From CBDFJH01 sp965198095 (GTDB taxonomy: Bacteria > Latescibacterota > UBA2968 > GCA-2709665), in the NCBI GenBank assembly GCA_965198095.1, contig OZ240239.1, positions 3,782,001 to 3,846,000 on the forward strand: DNA of 64,000 bases, read 5' to 3'. The position numbers and the translations under genes were made by a program. The notes under the pieces are model-generated. The model saw only the letters and a list, made by a program, of their open reading frames with translations, searched no databases and was not told the origin of the DNA. Of the stretch, positions 61,095 to 64,000 are shown piece by piece. Position 1 is the first letter of the stretch, and every line of letters starts with the position of its first letter.

Positions 61095-61292
61095 TTCGAG
61101 CTGCTGCGCGCGACGAAGCGTCACGCGGCGATCCTGGGGCAGACCCTGTCGGAGCTGCCGGACGTCCGCGCGAACCTGATTCACGACCTGCATACCGCAG
61201 TGTTGATGCGCGAGCACGGGGTCAGCCGAATCTGCACCCACGACACTGACTTTCATCGCTTCCCTTTCCTTGCCGTCGTGGATCCGTTGGCT
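61095..61292 (+). pseudogene. Second PIN-domain toxin relic (C-terminal half)
   Basis: The plus-strand frame reads FELLRATKRHAAILGQTLSE, then ANLIHDLHTAVLMREHGVSR and ICTHDTDFHRFPFLAVVDPL, the C-terminal half of a VapC-type PIN toxin (D-L-H-T-A-x-L-x-x-E-H-G and T-x-DTDFHRF). No N-terminal catalytic Asp or antitoxin is visible, so the gene is truncated. Short AT-rich and palindromic stretches surround it in 60846-61429. Confidence 0.72.
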
Positions 61293-61429
61293 AGCCGACC
61301 CTTTCGCCACCCGGCCCGAGTCTTCGCTCCCCTGGAGCCGGGTCATCGACCTGGAGCGACTCCCGGCGGCCGATCCGTCGACGGCTCCCCGCAAACAGTC
61401 GAAAACGTATCTCTCAACCAAGAGGCTCC

Positions 61430-62314
61430 GTGCAGGTTCTTACGGAAAAGGCCTACGCCAAGATCAACCTGGGTCTGAAGGTCCTGAACCGAAGGCCGGA
61501 CGGCTTTCACGACATCCTCTCCGTTCTCCAGACGGTCGACCTCTCCGATGCCCTGGTGTTCGAACCGGGGGACGCGGGCGAGTTGGAGGTCGCGTGCGAA
61601 TCGGATGAGATTCCACCCGGCCCGGGCAACCTGGTCTATCGAGCCGTGCAGGCCCTTCGAGACGCCCGTCCTCTCCGAAACGGTCCAGGCGTACGCATCC
61701 TCCTGCGGAAGCAGATTCCGGTGGGCGCGGGGTTGGGCGGGGGCAGCTCAGACGCCGCCACGGTTCTGCGTGTGCTCAATCGTGAGTGGGAACTGGAGCT
61801 GTCGCACGCCGAGCTGTGGGAGATTGCCCTGGGGCTCGGGTCCGACGTCGGGTTTTTCCTGCGGGACGGCACCGCGATCGTATCGGGACGTGGAGACGAG
61901 GTTCGCTACGCGGCCTGGGACGGAGACTACGCCTACCTGCTGGTCCATCCCGGATTCCAGGTTTCTACGCGATGGGCCTATGAATCTTTGAGAATTCGGT
62001 TGACACGGGATTCCCGGTACGTTACGTTTTTAGACTCTGTCGGAAGAGGTTCGAAACTTCATCCGGCCGCGCTGCTGAACTGTTTGGAAAACGACTTTCT
62101 TTCGCTTGTCGCGTCGACGCATCCGGAAGTGAGAGAGCTTCTCGACATGTTGGCCTCTGCCGGAGCGCTGGCTGGCTCCCTGTCCGGAAGCGGGTCGACG
62201 CTTTATGGGGTTTTCGACGCGGTGCCGCGCGCCGAGGAGGCCGCCGGGTATCTGAACGCCGCCGGGTATCGGATCACGCTTTGCCGCGCAGTGCCGGGTA
62301 ACCGTTCCGGTTAG
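61430..62314 (+). CDS. ispE: 4-diphosphocytidyl-2-C-methyl-D-erythritol kinase
   Basis: IspE is the GHMP-family kinase of the MEP isoprenoid pathway. The 294-residue protein has EKAYAKINLGLKVLNRRPDG, the ATP loop PVGAGLGGGSSDAATVLR, GSDVGFFLRDGTAIVSGRGD and LSGSGSTLYGVF near the C-terminus. All family landmarks are intact. The GTG start follows AAGAGG. It is the first of a plus-strand series with tRNA-Gln, rplY and pth. Confidence 0.94.
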   Translation: MQVLTEKAYAKINLGLKVLNRRPDGFHDILSVLQTVDLSDALVFEPGDAGELEVACESDEIPPGPGNLVYRAVQALRDARPLRNGPGVRILLRKQIPVGAGLGGGSSDAATVLRVLNREWELELSHAELWEIALGLGSDVGFFLRDGTAIVSGRGDEVRYAAWDGDYAYLLVHPGFQVSTRWAYESLRIRLTRDSRYVTFLDSVGRGSKLHPAALLNCLENDFLSLVASTHPEVRELLDMLASAGALAGSLSGSGSTLYGVFDAVPRAEEAAGYLNAAGYRITLCRAVPGNRSG

Positions 62315-62343
62315 CGAAGACGGTGGCAGGACGGGTCTTGGGT

Positions 62344-62414
62344 TGCCGGGTCGTCTAAGGGCAAGACCGCGGCCTTTGGAGCCGTTAATCGGGGTTCGAA
62401 TCCCTGCCCGGCAG
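62344..62414 (+). tRNA. trnQ: tRNA-Gln (UUG)
   Basis: The acceptor TGCCGGG (62344-62350) pairs with CCCGGCA (62407-62413) with discriminator G at 62414. The D-arm is short. The anticodon arm GCGGC-CTTTGGA-GCCGT gives anticodon TTG. The T-arm CGGGG-TTCGAAT-CCCTG is clear. The CCA end is not encoded. It lies between ispE and rplY in the same direction. Confidence 0.93.
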
Positions 62415-62461
62415 TTCCTTTCCGGTAGCGGCCTCGGACGCCGCGAACGATTCTCGTTGAA

Positions 62462-63154
62462 ATGGCCGAAACCACTCTAGAATATGAACGCCGGGAAAAG
62501 ACCGGCACACGGACGTCCAAGCGCCTGCGTCGAAACGGGCTGGTGCCGGCGGTCATCTATGGCGAAGGAGCGCCCGCCGTGCCCATCTCGGTGGATCACA
62601 AGGTGCTTTGGGACATCCTCCATCATCGAGGCCGGAACACCATCGTCTCACTCCGGCTCGGCGAAGACCGCGGGGAAGATGCTCAGACCACGATCATCAA
62701 AGACCTCCAGCACCATCCGATTCGGCGGGACATTCTTCACGTCGACTTCCATCGAATCTCTTTAACGGAGAAGATCGTTGTCGAGGTCTCCGTGGAGGCC
62801 GTTGGATCGCCGGTTGGCGTTCGGGAAACGGGCGGTGTGCTGGAGCGCATGCTCCAGCGCGTGGAGGTGGAATGTCTGCCCGGGGAGATCCCGGACCGGA
62901 TCGATGTAGATGTCACTTCGATGAACATCGGTGACGCCACGCACGTGTCGGATCTGGTTTTGGAAGGCGATACAAGGGTCATTACCGACGGCGATCGATC
63001 CGTGTTCGTGGTCGTCCCGCCGACGGTGGCCGTCGAATTGGAGGAGGAGGAAGTAGAAGCCGAGGCCGAGGCTGTGGAAGCGGAAGCGCAGCAACCCGAG
63101 GTCATCGAGCGAGGCAGGAAAGACGAGTCTGAAGCAGGGGGAGAATCGCAGTAG
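62462..63154 (+). CDS. rplY: 50S ribosomal protein bL25 (long CTC form)
   Basis: The 230-residue protein binds 5S rRNA with its N-terminal L25 domain (TTLEYERREKTGTRTSKRLR, GLVPAVIYGEGAPAVPISVD, IIKDLQHHPIRRDILHVDFH). The second beta domain of the CTC type contains EVSVEAVGSPVGVRETGGVL, CLPGEIPDRIDVDVTSMNIG and VSDLVLEGD. The acidic C-terminal tail (EEEEVEAEAEAVEAEAQQPE) is normal for this form. The ribosome-binding site is weak. It is the usual neighbour of pth. Confidence 0.93.
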   Translation: MAETTLEYERREKTGTRTSKRLRRNGLVPAVIYGEGAPAVPISVDHKVLWDILHHRGRNTIVSLRLGEDRGEDAQTTIIKDLQHHPIRRDILHVDFHRISLTEKIVVEVSVEAVGSPVGVRETGGVLERMLQRVEVECLPGEIPDRIDVDVTSMNIGDATHVSDLVLEGDTRVITDGDRSVFVVVPPTVAVELEEEEVEAEAEAVEAEAQQPEVIERGRKDESEAGGESQ

Positions 63155-63156
63155 AG

Positions 63157-63729
63157 GTGGGCAGCGATCTCAAGGCCGCGGTCGGTCTGGGCAATCCCGG
63201 AAGTCAGTACGTCGGGACACGGCACAATCTCGGCTTCCGGGTCGTCGAGCAGTTGCAGCGAAAGTTGGGAGGCGACTGGACGGAAACGCCGACCTTCGTC
63301 TTCTGTAACGTGTCTTGCGATTCGGGTCGGCTGCTCCTGGTGAAGCCCGGCACCTATATGAACAGAAGCGGTGTTGCCGTGGCGGACCTCCTCGAAACGT
63401 TCGACTTGGCGCCCGCCGACGTTCTGATGGTGTTGGATGACGTGAATCTGGATCCTGGACGGATTCGATTCCGGCGCTACGGAAGCCACGGGGGGCACAA
63501 CGGCCTGCGTTCCATCATCGACACGCTGGGCGGCTCCGGCTTTCCGAGACTCAGAATCGGCATCGGCAGGCCGCCCGAAAGCGCGGAGATGATCGACTAT
63601 GTGCTCAGCAAATTCGTCGAGGAGGATGAGGCGTCTGTGGAAGCATCCGTCCGTGCGGCGGCGGAGGGTGTGATCTGTTGGCGGACGCAGGGTCTGAACG
63701 CGGCGATGAATCGGTTCAACACAACTTGA
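63157..63729 (+). CDS. pth: Peptidyl-tRNA hydrolase
   Basis: Pth frees tRNAs from drop-off peptidyl-tRNA. The 190-residue protein has AAVGLGNPGSQYVGTRHNLG with the catalytic His, LVKPGTYMNRSG, VLMVLDDVNLDPGRIRFRRY, GSHGGHNGLRSIIDTLGG and RLRIGIGRP. All catalytic residues (Asn, His, Asp, Asn) are present. The start GTG lies two bases after the rplY stop, so translation is coupled. Confidence 0.95.
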   Translation: MGSDLKAAVGLGNPGSQYVGTRHNLGFRVVEQLQRKLGGDWTETPTFVFCNVSCDSGRLLLVKPGTYMNRSGVAVADLLETFDLAPADVLMVLDDVNLDPGRIRFRRYGSHGGHNGLRSIIDTLGGSGFPRLRIGIGRPPESAEMIDYVLSKFVEEDEASVEASVRAAAEGVICWRTQGLNAAMNRFNTT

Positions 63730-63753
63730 TACGTCAAGACTCGGTGAGGTAAG

Positions 63754-64000
63754 ATGCCCGTAACGTGGCCTCCCATACTGGGTGTGATCGGCCTCGGAAT
63801 TGCAGGGCTGATCTATGTCTGCATTCTGAGACATCCGGTCGGGACTGACCGGATGCGCGAGATTTCAGAGGCCATCCAGGAAGGTGCGATGGCCTTTCTT
63901 AAGCGGGAGTACGCCGTTCTTGCCTTTTTCATCACCCTCGTCTTTGTCTTGCTCTATCTGGGCATCCATCCCTCGACAGCCGTGGCCTTCCTGGGAGGGG
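63754..64000 (+). CDS. hppA: Membrane-bound proton/sodium-translocating pyrophosphatase (N-terminal part)
   Basis: The frame starts with ATG at 63754, preceded by GAGGT, and runs off the window. The 82 visible residues contain an N-terminal transmembrane helix (ILGVIGLGIAGLIYVCIL), then REISEAIQEGAMAFLKREYA and a second helix beginning LAFFITLVFVLLYLG. The E-x-x-x-A-I-x-x-GA-x-x-FL-x-x-E-Y pattern is the conserved start of H+-pyrophosphatases. These pump ions across the membrane using pyrophosphate. Ion specificity cannot be judged here. Confidence 0.9.
   Translation, partial: MPVTWPPILGVIGLGIAGLIYVCILRHPVGTDRMREISEAIQEGAMAFLKREYAVLAFFITLVFVLLYLGIHPSTAVAFLGG

Overview
The window is GC-rich bacterial chromosome, apparently from a Gram-negative (diderm) organism. 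It encodes lipoprotein and beta-barrel sequences, housekeeping genes on both strands (tmRNA, tRNA-Gln, trmB, rsmB, clpP, ispE, rplY, pth, hppA, sat) and a large set of sugar-acid and carbohydrate catabolism genes. The gene families (DUF6785-type permease, signal-less VCBS/FG-GAP proteins, mandelate-racemase-like enzymes, M81/MlrC peptidase, paired HpcH/HpaI aldolases) remind me of uncultivated lineages such as Latescibacterota or Poribacteria. That placement is an inference from gene content only.

Layout. Bases 1-5,260: the end of a nucleotide-sugar epimerase gene, two HpcH/HpaI aldolases, an amidohydrolase, an MDR dehydrogenase, and a complete tmRNA gene with a consensus promoter. Bases 5,261-17,000: an accessory region with a REP-associated transposase and palindromes, a PQQ-type sugar dehydrogenase lipoprotein, decayed genes (Omp85-like tail, DUF559, DUF72, type I restriction HsdR), a Fic protein behind a very AT-rich operator region, a HelD-like helicase with extra domains, a tRNA-fMet 3-prime fragment, a truncated outer-membrane protein and a DinJ/YafQ toxin-antitoxin pair.

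Bases 17,000-31,500: a carbohydrate/uronate locus bounded by two nearly identical 2.77-kb direct repeats, each carrying a 902-residue VCBS-repeat protein. Between them lie a multi-pass permease, a mandelate-racemase-like enzyme, a large glycosidase-like protein, a uronate-dehydrogenase-like enzyme and a clan-D glycosidase-like protein. Bases 31,500-39,070: small duplicated YCII-like genes, two Hig-type toxin-antitoxin pairs (one with a frameshifted toxin), a cupin, two SDRs, a DUF4143 ATPase and remnants of ankyrin, PdxH and unknown genes.

Bases 39,086-54,345: TrmB, an ABC transporter/FtsX permease/AttH-like trio, then a plus-strand catabolic series (HAD hydrolase, phosphonoacetate-hydrolase-like enzyme, MlrC-type peptidase, Gfo/Idh/MocA oxidoreductase, TIM-barrel isomerase), an SMR transporter, CutA, a Mut7-C protein, a serine hydrolase and ATP sulfurylase. 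Bases 54,346-64,000: RsmB, a methyltransferase, ClpP, a double-module siroheme-decarboxylase-like protein with a clean terminator, VapBC, a PIN-domain relic, then ispE, tRNA-Gln, rplY, pth and the start of hppA in one direction.

The accessory parts carry at least ten gene fragments or frameshifted genes, five toxin-antitoxin loci or relics and several palindromic repeat families. This points to repeated gain and loss of small mobile modules between conserved housekeeping blocks.
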